From positions 49,243-113,242 of the forward strand of contig NZ_AUHT01000007.1 in the NCBI RefSeq assembly GCF_000423325.1: a DNA stretch of 64,000 nt. Reading direction: 5' to 3'. This DNA comes from Lysobacter defluvii IMMIB APB-9 = DSM 18482 (GTDB lineage: Bacteria > Pseudomonadota > Gammaproteobacteria > Xanthomonadales > Xanthomonadaceae). A program made the translations under genes and the position numbers. Shown here in pieces: positions 1 through 8,719 of the stretch; position 1 is the stretch's first letter; every line of letters begins with the position of its first letter. The notes beneath the pieces are model-generated. The model did not search any database. It saw only the letters and a list, made by a program, of their open reading frames with translations, and was not told the origin of the DNA.

Positions 1-696
1 AGCACGGTGTCCCAGGCGGGGCGGCCGATGCGGACGCAGCCGCCGGGCGTGGCCGCTACCGGGCAGCCGGAGCAGCTCAAGGGCGTGCGCCGGAACATGG
101 CGCGGGTCATGGCCGACGCGCACAGCAAGGTCGTGCCGACCACGCTGGTGGACGACGCCGACCTGCATGCCTGGATCGGCAAGCAGGACATCACCGCCCG
201 CCTGATCCGCGCGATCTGCGCCGCGGCCAAGGCGGTGCCGGCGCTCAATGCCTGGTTCGACGGCGACAACCTGAGCCGCACCATGCACCCGCACGTGGAC
301 ATCGGCATCGCCGTGGACACCGAGGACGGGCTGTTCGTGCCGGCGCTGCGCAATGCCGACGTGCTCGACGCGGCCGGCGTGCGCTCGGCGATCCAGCGCC
401 TGCGCCAGCAGGTCGAGGACCGCACCATCCCGGCCAGCGAGCTGCAGGGCTACACCATCAGCCTGTCCAACTTCGGCATGTTCGCCGGCCGTTACGCCAC
501 CCCGGTGGTGGTGCCGCCGTGCGTGGCGATCGTGGGCGCGGGCAAGCTGAGCCACGACGTGGTCGCGGTGATGGGCGGCATCGAGGTGCACCGCCGGATG
601 CCGATCTCGCTGACCTTCGACCACCGCGCCGCCACCGGCGGCGAGGCCGCCCGCTTCCTCAAGGCGCTGCTGGACGACCTGTCGCTGCCGAACTGA
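1..696 (+). CDS. Dihydrolipoamide acyltransferase E2, C-terminal catalytic domain (5' truncated)
   Basis: This is the 3' part of a gene entering from the left edge; its reading frame is open to base 1. The product carries the 2-oxoacid dehydrogenase acyltransferase domain, which moves an acyl group from lipoyl-lysine to CoA in a pyruvate-type or branched-chain dehydrogenase complex. Family landmarks seen are a HVDIGIAVDTEDGLFVPALR-like segment, LSNFG, and the catalytic DHR near the C-terminus. The usual HRxxDG reads HRAATG, so Thr replaces Asp. That variant occurs in some E2 subfamilies, so activity is not excluded. Lipoyl and E1/E3-binding domains would lie upstream, outside the window. Branched-chain E2 is likely but not provable. 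A strong terminator follows 25 bases after the stop. Confidence 0.9.
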   Translation, partial: STVSQAGRPMRTQPPGVAATGQPEQLKGVRRNMARVMADAHSKVVPTTLVDDADLHAWIGKQDITARLIRAICAAAKAVPALNAWFDGDNLSRTMHPHVDIGIAVDTEDGLFVPALRNADVLDAAGVRSAIQRLRQQVEDRTIPASELQGYTISLSNFGMFAGRYATPVVVPPCVAIVGAGKLSHDVVAVMGGIEVHRRMPISLTFDHRAATGGEAARFLKALLDDLSLPN

Positions 697-720
697 CGGC
701 AACCACGCAGGAAACGGAGA

Positions 721-746
721 AGGGCGGCCCGTCGGCCGCCCTTTTT
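721..746 (+). terminator. Rho-independent terminator after the E2 gene
   Basis: A perfect 9-bp GC-rich stem (721-729 with 734-742) closes a 4-base loop and runs into five T's (742-746) on the plus strand. On the minus strand the same hairpin is followed by a moderately T-rich stretch, so it may also end the convergent cyclase gene. Confidence 0.88.
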
Positions 747-786
747 CATGCCTGCGGCAATCGGCGCCAGAGTCGCACCGGTGCCC

Positions 787-1893
787 TTACCCGTTGACTC
801 CGGCCACCCCATCGGCGACCACCACCCGGTCGCGCCCACCCTGCTTGGCTTGGTAGAGCGCCCGGTCGGCCGCCTCGAACACCACCTCCGGCAGCGGCCC
901 GGCGGGATCACCGGCCGCCACCCCCGCCGAGACGGTGACCGGGAACGGCAGGTCCATGGCGGCGACCCCCGCACGAATGCGCTCGGCGACCTCGAGCGCC
1001 GCCTCCAGGGTGGTCTGCGGCAGGATCAGTAGGAATTCCTCGCCGCCAAAGCGCACCGCCACGTCGTCGTGGCGCACGGACGCCTCCACCACTTCGCCGA
1101 CGGCGCGCAGCGCCCGGTCACCCTCGCGGTGGCCATGGGCATCGTTGATCTGCTTGAAGTGGTCGATGTCCAGCACGATCAGGCAGTAGGTCCCGGCGTC
1201 GAGGCGGGCCAGCGCCGCCGGGTCGCCCCGCAACTGCGAGAGCGCCGCACGGTTCAGGAGCCCGGTCAGCGGATCCAGGCGCGCGGTTTCGACGATCTGC
1301 TCCATCTCCTGGCGCAGGTATTCCTGGGCCCGTTCGGCCTTGCGCAGGGTGCTCGCGCGCTCGTCGGCGAGCCGCCGTTGCTCCAGGCCGAACCACCGCA
1401 GTTCGAGCAGCCGCTCGCACTGCCGCGCGAGGATCTGCAGCGAATCCAGCTGGTCCTCCTCCAGCGCGCGCGGCCGCACGTCCATTGCGGTGAGCGTGCC
1501 GAGCACGTGGCCGCCGTGCCCGTGCACCGGCACGCCCGCATAGAACCGGACCGGCTCGCCGCCGATCCGGACCGGCAAACGGGTGAAGCGCGGGTCGCGG
1601 GCGACATCCTCGATCACGAGCGGGGACGAGGAGCGGATCGTGTAGTCACAGATCGAAAGCAGCCGCGGCGTGCTCGAGCAGTCCGTGCCGATGCTGGCCT
1701 TGAACCACTGGCGGTCGCGGTCGATCAGCGACAGCGTGGACGCCGGTGCGCCGCAAAGCCGGGTGACCAGCCGGACGATCTCGTCGAACGCCTGCTCGGC
1801 CCCGGTCTCCGAAAGGCGGTAGGAGTCCAGGACCGCCTGGCGCGCGCGCTCGTGCGCTGCCGCGCGGTCGGGGGGCAAAGAGGAAGGTCCCAT
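787..1893 (-). CDS. GAF-GGDEF diguanylate cyclase
   Basis: The 368-residue cytoplasmic protein has an N-terminal GAF sensor domain (about residues 30-165), a short coiled linker (about 170-205), and a C-terminal GGDEF domain. The active-site motif is GGEEF (283-287), preceded by the metal/substrate segment DIDHFKQIND (242-251). A product-inhibition I-site RxxD (RHDD, 274-277) sits at the canonical five-residue spacing. It should make c-di-GMP from two GTP and be feedback-inhibited. The GAF ligand is unknown. No EAL domain or membrane segment is present. It is convergent with the E2 gene and stands apart from its upstream neighbours, so it is probably monocistronic. Confidence 0.93.
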   Translation of the reverse strand: MGPSSLPPDRAAAHERARQAVLDSYRLSETGAEQAFDEIVRLVTRLCGAPASTLSLIDRDRQWFKASIGTDCSSTPRLLSICDYTIRSSSPLVIEDVARDPRFTRLPVRIGGEPVRFYAGVPVHGHGGHVLGTLTAMDVRPRALEEDQLDSLQILARQCERLLELRWFGLEQRRLADERASTLRKAERAQEYLRQEMEQIVETARLDPLTGLLNRAALSQLRGDPAALARLDAGTYCLIVLDIDHFKQINDAHGHREGDRALRAVGEVVEASVRHDDVAVRFGGEEFLLILPQTTLEAALEVAERIRAGVAAMDLPFPVTVSAGVAAGDPAGPLPEVVFEAADRALYQAKQGGRDRVVVADGVAGVNG

Positions 1894-1944
1894 GGAGGGA
1901 GCGTATCGGCGCTCCCTGCAATGCGAGGTGAGCCGGCGTTCGGC

Positions 1945-2270
1945 TCAGCCCGGACCCTGTCCGTCGCCCGTGCGGCGCAGCCAGAGCCAGCGCACCACGA
2001 AGGCAACCGTCATCGCCCCCAGGTACACCGCGTAGCCCAGCGCGGTGGCGAGGATCTGCTTCCACATCTTGCCGGCGGCCGGGTCCGCGTACGCCTGCGC
2101 CCAGTACACGCTGGCCAGGAACAGCGCCAGCGAGACCAGCAGGGCGGCCACGTCATAGGCGCGGCGCGCCAGCGTCCGCGGCTGGCGGGGGTAGACCCAG
2201 AACAGCACCGACAGGATCAGGAACCACGGCAGGAACAGGATCAGGGTCAGGTTGAGCTCGACGCCCGCGC

Positions 2271-2274
<4 letters not shown>
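1945..2274 (-). CDS. Small integral membrane protein, unknown function
   Basis: The product is 109 residues with three predicted hydrophobic segments (about residues 8-28, 42-62 and 75-98) and short basic loops, including RRxY after the first helix and an Arg-rich C-terminal boundary. I do not recognise a named family. Its ATG overlaps the trpS stop codon in an ATGA arrangement, so it is translationally coupled to trpS and co-expressed. Nothing in the sequence ties it to tRNA charging. Confidence 0.75.
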
Positions 2275-3608
<1,334 letters not shown>

Positions 3609-3696
3609 TGCGGGTGCCGGGTGTGCGGGAGCGCCCCAGTTTAGCCGGGGCCGACGGGGCGGACCTGCTCCTGCAGATCGCGGGTCGCCCAACGAA

Positions 3697-3723
3697 GAAG
3701 GCCCGGGCAATGCCCGGGCCTTC
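3697..3723 (-). terminator. Rho-independent terminator after the CsbD gene
   Basis: A 13-bp inverted repeat (3697-3709 with 3711-3723), rich in GC at its core, lies 19 bases past the CsbD stop on the minus strand and is followed by the T-rich sequence ttcgtt. It separates the CsbD gene from trpS transcription. Confidence 0.75.
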
Positions 3724-3742
3724 CTGCAGCGGGGAGTACGGG

Positions 3743-3943
3743 TCAGCCGAGCGTGCGCTCGAACTCCCGCACTTCCTCCTCGGCGCGCTCGCGGTTCCAG
3801 CCGTAGCGCTCCTGGAGCTTGCCCGACAGGTACTCGGAGTTGCCCTCGGCAACGTCGAACACGTCGTCGGTCAGGTCGCCCCAGCGCGCCTGCGCCTTGC
3901 CTTTGATCTGGGTCCACTTGCCCGCAATGATGTCCTTGTTCAT
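3743..3943 (-). CDS. CsbD family stress-response protein
   Basis: The 66-residue protein shows the CsbD signature: an N-terminal [15 protein letters not shown] segment, a central WGDLTDD, and a C-terminal [13 protein letters not shown] helix. CsbD proteins are small, hydrophilic and commonly induced by general stress; their biochemical role is unknown. A good ribosome-binding site (GGAGG) precedes the ATG. It lies 46 bases downstream of an entericidin-like lipoprotein gene on the same strand, and both probably belong to one stress-induced transcript ending at the hairpin 3697-3723. Confidence 0.93.
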   Translation of the reverse strand: MNKDIIAGKWTQIKGKAQARWGDLTDDVFDVAEGNSEYLSGKLQERYGWNRERAEEEVREFERTLG

Positions 3944-3989
3944 ATAGTCAGTCCTCCGGTGTATGGGGAGAGAAGCTGCCCGGTCCCGC

Positions 3990-4139
3990 TCAGCAGTCCG
4001 CGTCGCGGCAGTCCTGGGCGGTTTCCTCGATCGTCTCGCCCGCCGACTGCATGTCCTTGCCGGCCCCGGCAACGGTGTGGCAAGCCGTCAGGCCGAGCGA
4101 AAACAGCGACAGCAGCATCAGGGTGGTCAAACGCTTCAT
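3990..4139 (-). CDS. Entericidin A/B-like small lipoprotein
   Basis: The 49-residue product is read from an ATG with a strong GAGGAGG ribosome-binding site. It has a signal sequence ([16 protein letters not shown]), a lipobox LTAC ending at Cys20, and a short mature tail typical of entericidins ([20 protein letters not shown]). Members are outer-membrane or inner-membrane lipoproteins linked to stationary-phase physiology and bacteriolysis in enterobacteria. The gene is short enough to be missed by length-filtered annotation. It sits directly upstream of the CsbD gene on the same strand, suggesting joint stress control. Confidence 0.88.
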   Translation of the reverse strand: MKRLTTLMLLSLFSLGLTACHTVAGAGKDMQSAGETIEETAQDCRDADC

Positions 4140-4259
4140 GGCTTCCTCCTCGTCGGCGATGCGCCTGTTGGTCCGGCCGCGCGTGCGGCCTTGGCGACAT
4201 CATCGCGTGGGCGGTCGTGAAGCCAACGTGCACCACCGGAGGGAGTGGCGCGCTCCTGT

Positions 4260-5183
4260 TCAGCGACGCAGCAGGGTCGACTTCCCGAACAGGCTCTCCA
4301 CCAGGTCGATCGCCACCAGGGCGGTCTTGTTGTTGACGTCGAAGATCGGGTTGAGCTCGACGATGTCCAGCGAGCCCATGCGCCCGCAGTCGTGGATCAT
4401 CTCCATCGCCAGCTGCGCCTCGCGGTAGGTCGGCCCCCCCGGCACCGTGGTCGGCACGCCCGGAGCGATCGACGGATCCAGGAAGTCGACGTCGAAGCTC
4501 ACGTGCAGGTGGGTGTCCTCGTCCATGTCGGCGAGCACCTCCTCCATCACCCGCCGCATGCCGACCTCGTCGATGTAGCGCATGTCGTACACGGGCAGGT
4601 CGTGGTCGCGGACCATGCGCTTCTCGCCCTCGTCGACGGAGCGGATGCCGACCTGCCGGATCTGGGACGGCGCCATCATCGGCGACTCGCCGGACAGGTG
4701 GGTCAGTGCCTCCGGCCCGATCCCGCACAGGCAGGCGACCGGCATGCCGTGGATGTTCCCGGAGGGCGTGGCGTCGGCGCTGTTGAAGTCGGTGTGCGCG
4801 TCCATCCAAACGACCCGCAGCTTCTTGCCCTGCTCGCGGCACCAGCGCGCCACGGCGGTGATCGAGCCGAGGCCGAGGCAGTGGTCGCCGCCCATCATGA
4901 TCGGCATCCGGCCGCGGGCGAGTTCGGCGTAGACCGCGTCCATCGCGGCGCGGTTCCAGGCCGCGACCTCGGCGAGGTGGCGATAGCCATCGACCGGCTC
5001 CTGCCACGGATTGTCCGGTCCGGTGACGTTGCCGCAGTCCTGGACGTCCAGACCGCGGGCGGCGAGCGCCTCGCGCAGGCCGGCGATGCGCAGGGTCTCC
5101 GGCCCCAGTCGGGCGCCCCGCTCCCCGGCGCCCACGTCGGTGGGTACGCCAATGAGTGAAATGGCGGGGTTGGGATGGTTCAT
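4260..5183 (-). CDS. rocF: Arginase (ureohydrolase family)
   Basis: The enzyme hydrolyses L-arginine to ornithine and urea using a binuclear manganese centre. The 307-residue protein shows all ureohydrolase metal motifs: GGDHCLGLGS (98-107, ligand His101), DAHTDFN (128-134, ligands Asp128, His130 and Asp132), SGNIHGMP (141-148) and SFDVDFLDP (about 229-237). The arginase-type SGNIHG and the length favour arginase over agmatinase or formiminoglutamase. It begins 17 bases downstream of tRNA-Thr on the same strand. The upstream tRNA and the downstream entericidin gene suggest it stands alone. Confidence 0.92.
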   Translation of the reverse strand: MNHPNPAISLIGVPTDVGAGERGARLGPETLRIAGLREALAARGLDVQDCGNVTGPDNPWQEPVDGYRHLAEVAAWNRAAMDAVYAELARGRMPIMMGGDHCLGLGSITAVARWCREQGKKLRVVWMDAHTDFNSADATPSGNIHGMPVACLCGIGPEALTHLSGESPMMAPSQIRQVGIRSVDEGEKRMVRDHDLPVYDMRYIDEVGMRRVMEEVLADMDEDTHLHVSFDVDFLDPSIAPGVPTTVPGGPTYREAQLAMEMIHDCGRMGSLDIVELNPIFDVNNKTALVAIDLVESLFGKSTLLRR

Positions 5184-5200
5184 GGGGCCTCCTGCGACGC

Positions 5201-5276
5201 TGGTGCCGGCTGTCAGACTCGAACTGACGACCTACCGCTTACAAGGCGGTTGCTCTACCAACTGAGCTAAGCCGGC
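5201..5276 (-). tRNA. tRNA-Thr (anticodon TGT)
   Basis: The 76-nt cloverleaf reads GCCGGCTTAGCTCAGTTGG at its 5' end, with a 7-bp acceptor stem (GCCGGCT/AGCCGGC), a D-arm, an anticodon stem ACCGC/GCGGT enclosing loop CTTGTAA (anticodon TGT), a TTCGAGT T-loop and an encoded CCA end. It resembles E. coli tRNA-Thr(UGU). It lies between the SPOR protein gene and the arginase gene on the minus strand. Confidence 0.97.
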
Positions 5277-5290
5277 GGAAGCCCCTGATT

Positions 5291-5968
5291 CTAACGTGCC
5301 ACGTCCGCGTCCACCTCCGCGGCGCAGCCGTCCTCGAGCACCTGCGCGGCGCCCAGGCGCTCGCCGGCCGCCCCGGCGTCGAAGCCGGCGCGGACCCGGG
5401 CGTCCACCCAGTACTCCGCCTCGCCCCCGCCGAACGGCTCCACGCGGACCCCGAAACCGGCCCCGCGCAGGTCGGCGGCCCGGGCTTCCGCGCGGGCGCG
5501 GTCGCGGTACATCCCGAGCGCGACCACGCCCTCGTCGACGCCTTCGCGCATGACGTAGTAGTCGTCGAAGCCCGCCTCGGCCACGCGTCCGGCCGCTTCG
5601 ATCCCCGCCTCGATGCTTTCCGCCGGGAGCACCACCCGCCAGTTCTCCGGCGGTCCGGGCCACTCGCGGCGCAGCCGTGCCCCGGCCACGTCCGGCTCCA
5701 GGGCCGCGACGGCCTCGGCGCCGGAGTCGGCATCGGCGAACGGTCCCAGGCGGTAGCACGCCGTGGCCGGCGCGGTTTCCGGCGCCGGGCCCGGGCCGGC
5801 TTCGCCGCCGGCCGCGGGCGCAGTCGGCTCGTCGACCAGTTGCAGCAGCGCGGCATTCCCGATCTGCGGCGTGAACCCCGGCACCGGCGGCTCGGGCCGG
5901 GCGATCCACCAGGCGGCGACGCCCAGGTTGAGCACCAGCAACAGGACGATGAGCGCGCGCGTCAGCAT
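5291..5968 (-). CDS. SPOR domain-containing membrane protein
   Basis: The 225-residue protein has an uncleaved N-terminal membrane segment (LIVLLLVLNLGVAAWWI, about 6-22), an Ala/Pro-rich linker and two SPOR-like units in the periplasm. One begins near residue 70 (CYRLGPFADADSGAEA) and another near 140 (VVALGMYRDRARAEARAADL). SPOR domains bind denuded peptidoglycan glycans at the septum. The start is the ATG before LTRALIV. It follows coaX by 22 bases and is probably the last gene of a birA-coaX-SPOR transcript that runs towards tRNA-Thr. Confidence 0.85.
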   Translation of the reverse strand: MLTRALIVLLLVLNLGVAAWWIARPEPPVPGFTPQIGNAALLQLVDEPTAPAAGGEAGPGPAPETAPATACYRLGPFADADSGAEAVAALEPDVAGARLRREWPGPPENWRVVLPAESIEAGIEAAGRVAEAGFDDYYVMREGVDEGVVALGMYRDRARAEARAADLRGAGFGVRVEPFGGGEAEYWVDARVRAGFDAGAAGERLGAAQVLEDGCAAEVDADVAR

Positions 5969-5990
5969 GGCGCGATTGTAGGCAAGCGGC

Positions 5991-6731
5991 TCACGGCGCG
6001 GCTTGCGCCCGCGCCCACTCCGACAATCCCTCGAGCACCAGCATCGGCCGCATGCTGGCGCCGGGGAGCTCCGCAGCCAACGCGGCGGCGCCCCCGCCGT
6101 GCAGCAGCAGGCGCGGCACGTCCCCCAGCAGGTCGCATGCGCGCTCCATCCGCTGCAGGACCAGCGCGACGGCAGCGCCCTCGCAGCCCGATGCCAGCGC
6201 ATCGGCGGTATCGGTGGCGAACGCGGTGGCCACGCCACCCTCCGCTGGCAGATGCGCGGCGCGGGCGTGCAGGGCCTCCCGCATCAGGGTCGGCGAGGGC
6301 GCGATCAGCCCACCGTGGTGCCGGCCTCCGGCGTCGACCAGGTCTAGGGTGAGCGCGGTGCCCACCCCGCAGACCAGTGCCGCCCCGCCGCCGTCGGCGC
6401 TTGCCGCGAGCAGGGCCAGGAATCGGTCCACCCCCAGCCGCGCCGGCTCCGGGTACCCCACCTGCAGCCGGCCCAGGCGCGCCACCGTCGCCGCGTGGCT
6501 GATCCGCCGGCAGCGCGCGGCCAGCGCGCGCGACAGCTGCAGGCGCAAGGCGGGCCCCGCCACCGCCGCCACGTGGGCCACGTCGACGTGGCCGGGGAGC
6601 GCGGCCTCCAGTGCCGGCCCGAACCCCTCGCCCCCGTGCGGCACGGCGACCACTTCGCCGATCGCGCCGTCGTCGTGCAGCGGCGCCATCTTCAGCCGGG
6701 TGTTGCCCAGGTCGAACAGCCAGGACTGCAT
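5991..6731 (-). CDS. coaX: Type III pantothenate kinase
   Basis: The protein phosphorylates pantothenate with ATP, the first step of coenzyme A synthesis. CoaX belongs to the ASKHA fold: the N-terminal DLGNTRLK (7-14) is the phosphate-1 loop, LGVDRFLALLAA carries the GVDR pantothenate-site motif, and GVGTALTLDLVD is the phosphate-2 region. Its length of 246 residues is usual. The ATG overlaps the birA stop (ATGA), giving translational coupling, an arrangement common in this family of bacteria. Confidence 0.95.
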   Translation of the reverse strand: MQSWLFDLGNTRLKMAPLHDDGAIGEVVAVPHGGEGFGPALEAALPGHVDVAHVAAVAGPALRLQLSRALAARCRRISHAATVARLGRLQVGYPEPARLGVDRFLALLAASADGGGAALVCGVGTALTLDLVDAGGRHHGGLIAPSPTLMREALHARAAHLPAEGGVATAFATDTADALASGCEGAAVALVLQRMERACDLLGDVPRLLLHGGGAAALAAELPGASMRPMLVLEGLSEWARAQAAP

Positions 6732-7546
6732 CAGCCGGCCCTTCGCACGCTCACTTCGCCGGCGTGGAAGGCGCGCTCGGTGCCATCCTCCAGGCGGACG
6801 CGCAACGCGCCGCCGCCGGCGAGGCCCCGGGCCACCCCGTGCATGGCGTTCCCTTCCAGCTGCACCGTCACCTGGGCTCCCTCGAGCACGTCCAGCGCGC
6901 GGAACCGGGGCAGGAACGGGGCCAGGCCGTCGCGGTCGAACAGGTCCAGCGCAGGCACCCAGTGGTCGAGCACCGCCGCCGCCAGCTCGCTCGCCGGCGG
7001 CGGTTGGCCGGAGAGCGCCGCCAGGTCGCACCAGGGCTGGTCGATCCGGCCGGCGGCGCCGGCGTCCACGCGCGAGTTCACCCCCAGCCCGAGCACGGCG
7101 CGCGACTGCCCGTCGCCGGTTCCGGCGCCTTCCACCAGCAGGCCGCCCAGCTTGCGCAACCCGGCGGGCGAGGCAACCACCAGGTCGTTGGGCCACTTCA
7201 GGCGCACCTCCTGGTAGCCGAGCGCGTGCAGGGCTTCCGCCGCGGCGATCCCGGCAACCAGGCTGAGGCCTTCCAGCCGCGCCGGCCCGCCGGAGAAGCC
7301 GCGCGAAAGCGACAGGTACAGGTTGCCGCCCTGCGGCGATGCCCAGTCCCTCCCGCGCCGGCCCCGCCCCGCGTCCTGGCAGTCGGCGGCCAGCACCGCC
7401 GCCAGGCCGCCTTCCGGCACCGGCCGGCGCAACAGCTCGGCATTGGTCGAGTCCACCCGCCGCAGCACGGCCAGGGACGCCATCCGGGCGCGGACCTGCG
7501 GCCGCAGGCGGGCAAGGATCAGGTCGCTGTCGAGGGAGTCGGCCAT
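6731..7546 (-). CDS. birA: Biotin-[acetyl-CoA-carboxylase] ligase
   Basis: The enzyme joins biotin to the carrier protein of acetyl-CoA carboxylase through biotinyl-AMP. The 271-residue protein starts near the ligase domain: STNAELL (about 33), GRGRRGRDW biotinyl-AMP loop (about 60-68), and LKWPNDL (about 117). A small C-terminal SH3-like domain ends in GEVSVRR. The N-terminal winged helix of E. coli BirA is absent, so it should be a ligase without repressor activity. It heads the birA-coaX-SPOR gene run and is divergent from a small secreted protein gene. Confidence 0.95.
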   Translation of the reverse strand: MADSLDSDLILARLRPQVRARMASLAVLRRVDSTNAELLRRPVPEGGLAAVLAADCQDAGRGRRGRDWASPQGGNLYLSLSRGFSGGPARLEGLSLVAGIAAAEALHALGYQEVRLKWPNDLVVASPAGLRKLGGLLVEGAGTGDGQSRAVLGLGVNSRVDAGAAGRIDQPWCDLAALSGQPPPASELAAAVLDHWVPALDLFDRDGLAPFLPRFRALDVLEGAQVTVQLEGNAMHGVARGLAGGGALRVRLEDGTERAFHAGEVSVRRAG

Positions 7547-7682
7547 GTCCTGGAAAGCGGTCGCGGGATGCCAAGCATGCCGTGCAGCGCAGGGGCTTGC
7601 ACAACCGGGCGTGATCGCCGCGGCCGTGTCAACCGCCGCGTGACGTTCGCGTTATAGTCAGGGAGTCGCCGAGGTCCCCCGC

Positions 7683-7946
7683 ATGAACCGTATCCTCCTG
7701 ATCCTGCTGCTGTCCTCCCCGGGTGCCGTCCTGGCCGGCGAGTCCATGGCCGCACCGGACGGCAGCGAGTGTGCCGAGGCGCATGCCGGCCCCGTGGCAG
7801 GCGAGTCCACGACCCCGCGCAAGGCCGAGCAGGGCATCCGCGGCGGCGATGCGGGCACGATCCCCGGCGCCAAGGCCGGCCCGGACATGACCGACCACCT
7901 GCGGCCCCCGAGCTGGCGCAGCTACCTGCCCGGCATGCTGCGCTGA
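7683..7946 (+). CDS. Small secreted protein, unknown function
   Basis: The 87-residue product has a clear signal peptide (MNRILLILLLSSPGAVLAG, cleavage probably after VLA at residue 18) and a polar, Gly- and Ala-rich mature part with a single Cys near residue 30. I do not recognise a family. A GAGG ribosome-binding site precedes the ATG. A TATAGT hexamer at 7653-7658 could be a -10 element, but no convincing -35 is visible. The gene runs straight into mtfA with only a few bases between, so the two are probably co-transcribed. Confidence 0.72.
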   Translation: MNRILLILLLSSPGAVLAGESMAAPDGSECAEAHAGPVAGESTTPRKAEQGIRGGDAGTIPGAKAGPDMTDHLRPPSWRSYLPGMLR

Positions 7947-7954
7947 CCGGCCGC

Positions 7955-8719
7955 TTGCGCGCACTCCTTCGCCGGTTCCGCCGGCCTCCCCCCACGATCG
8001 ACGACGACACCTGGGCCGCCGCCTGCCGGCAGGGTCCCTGGCTGGCCGCGCTGCCCGACGGGCGCCGCGCGCGCCTGCGCGGGCTGGCCGCGCTGTTCCT
8101 GCAGCGCAAGGCGATCACCCCGATCGGCGGCCTGGAACTGGACGGGGCCGAGCGCTGCCTGCTGGCGGCGCTGTGCTGCCTGCCGCTGCTGGAATTCGGG
8201 GAGGAAGGGCTGCATGGCTGGACCCAGCTGCTGGTCTACCCGGAGGCGTTCCGGGTCCAGCGCAACCACGTCGACGCGGCCGGGGTGCTGCACGAGTGGC
8301 AGGACGAGCTGATCGGCGAGTCCTGGGAGGCCGGCCCGCTGATCCTGTCCTGGGCCGACGTGATGGCGGACTGCGCCGAGCCGCGCGCCGGCTTCTGCGT
8401 GGCCGCGCACGAGATGGCGCACAAGCTGGACGTGCTCGACGGCGCCCTGGACGGCACCCCGCCGCTGCCCCGCGAGTGGCAACGTGCCTGGGCCCGTGAT
8501 TTCCAGGCCGCCTACGAGGCGTTCTGCCGGCAGGTGGACGCGGGCGCGCCGACGCGGATCGACCCCTACGCCGCGGAGGCGGAGGAGGAGTTCTTCGCCG
8601 TGGCCACCGAGTACCACTTCAGCGACCCGGCCACGCTGCGCGCGGAGATGCCCGCCGTGGCCGCGCACCTGGCACGGCTGTACGGCCCACCGCCGTTCGA
8701 CCCCGCCCCGGCGGACTAG
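7955..8719 (+). CDS. mtfA: MtfA-type zinc metallopeptidase
   Basis: This member of the MtfA (DUF980, M90) family has the zinc-binding motif HEMAH (152-156 with the start chosen here) followed by a downstream glutamate in EEEFFAVATEYHF. E. coli MtfA is a cytosolic peptidase that also binds the Mlc repressor and affects glucose PTS expression. No ATG exists upstream of the conserved region in this frame. The TTG at 7955 gives 254 residues that line up well with E. coli MtfA; a CTG at 7943, overlapping the previous stop, is the alternative. Its stop shares a CTAG tetramer with the convergent phoQ stop. Confidence 0.88.
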   Translation: MRALLRRFRRPPPTIDDDTWAAACRQGPWLAALPDGRRARLRGLAALFLQRKAITPIGGLELDGAERCLLAALCCLPLLEFGEEGLHGWTQLLVYPEAFRVQRNHVDAAGVLHEWQDELIGESWEAGPLILSWADVMADCAEPRAGFCVAAHEMAHKLDVLDGALDGTPPLPREWQRAWARDFQAAYEAFCRQVDAGAPTRIDPYAAEAEEEFFAVATEYHFSDPATLRAEMPAVAAHLARLYGPPPFDPAPAD

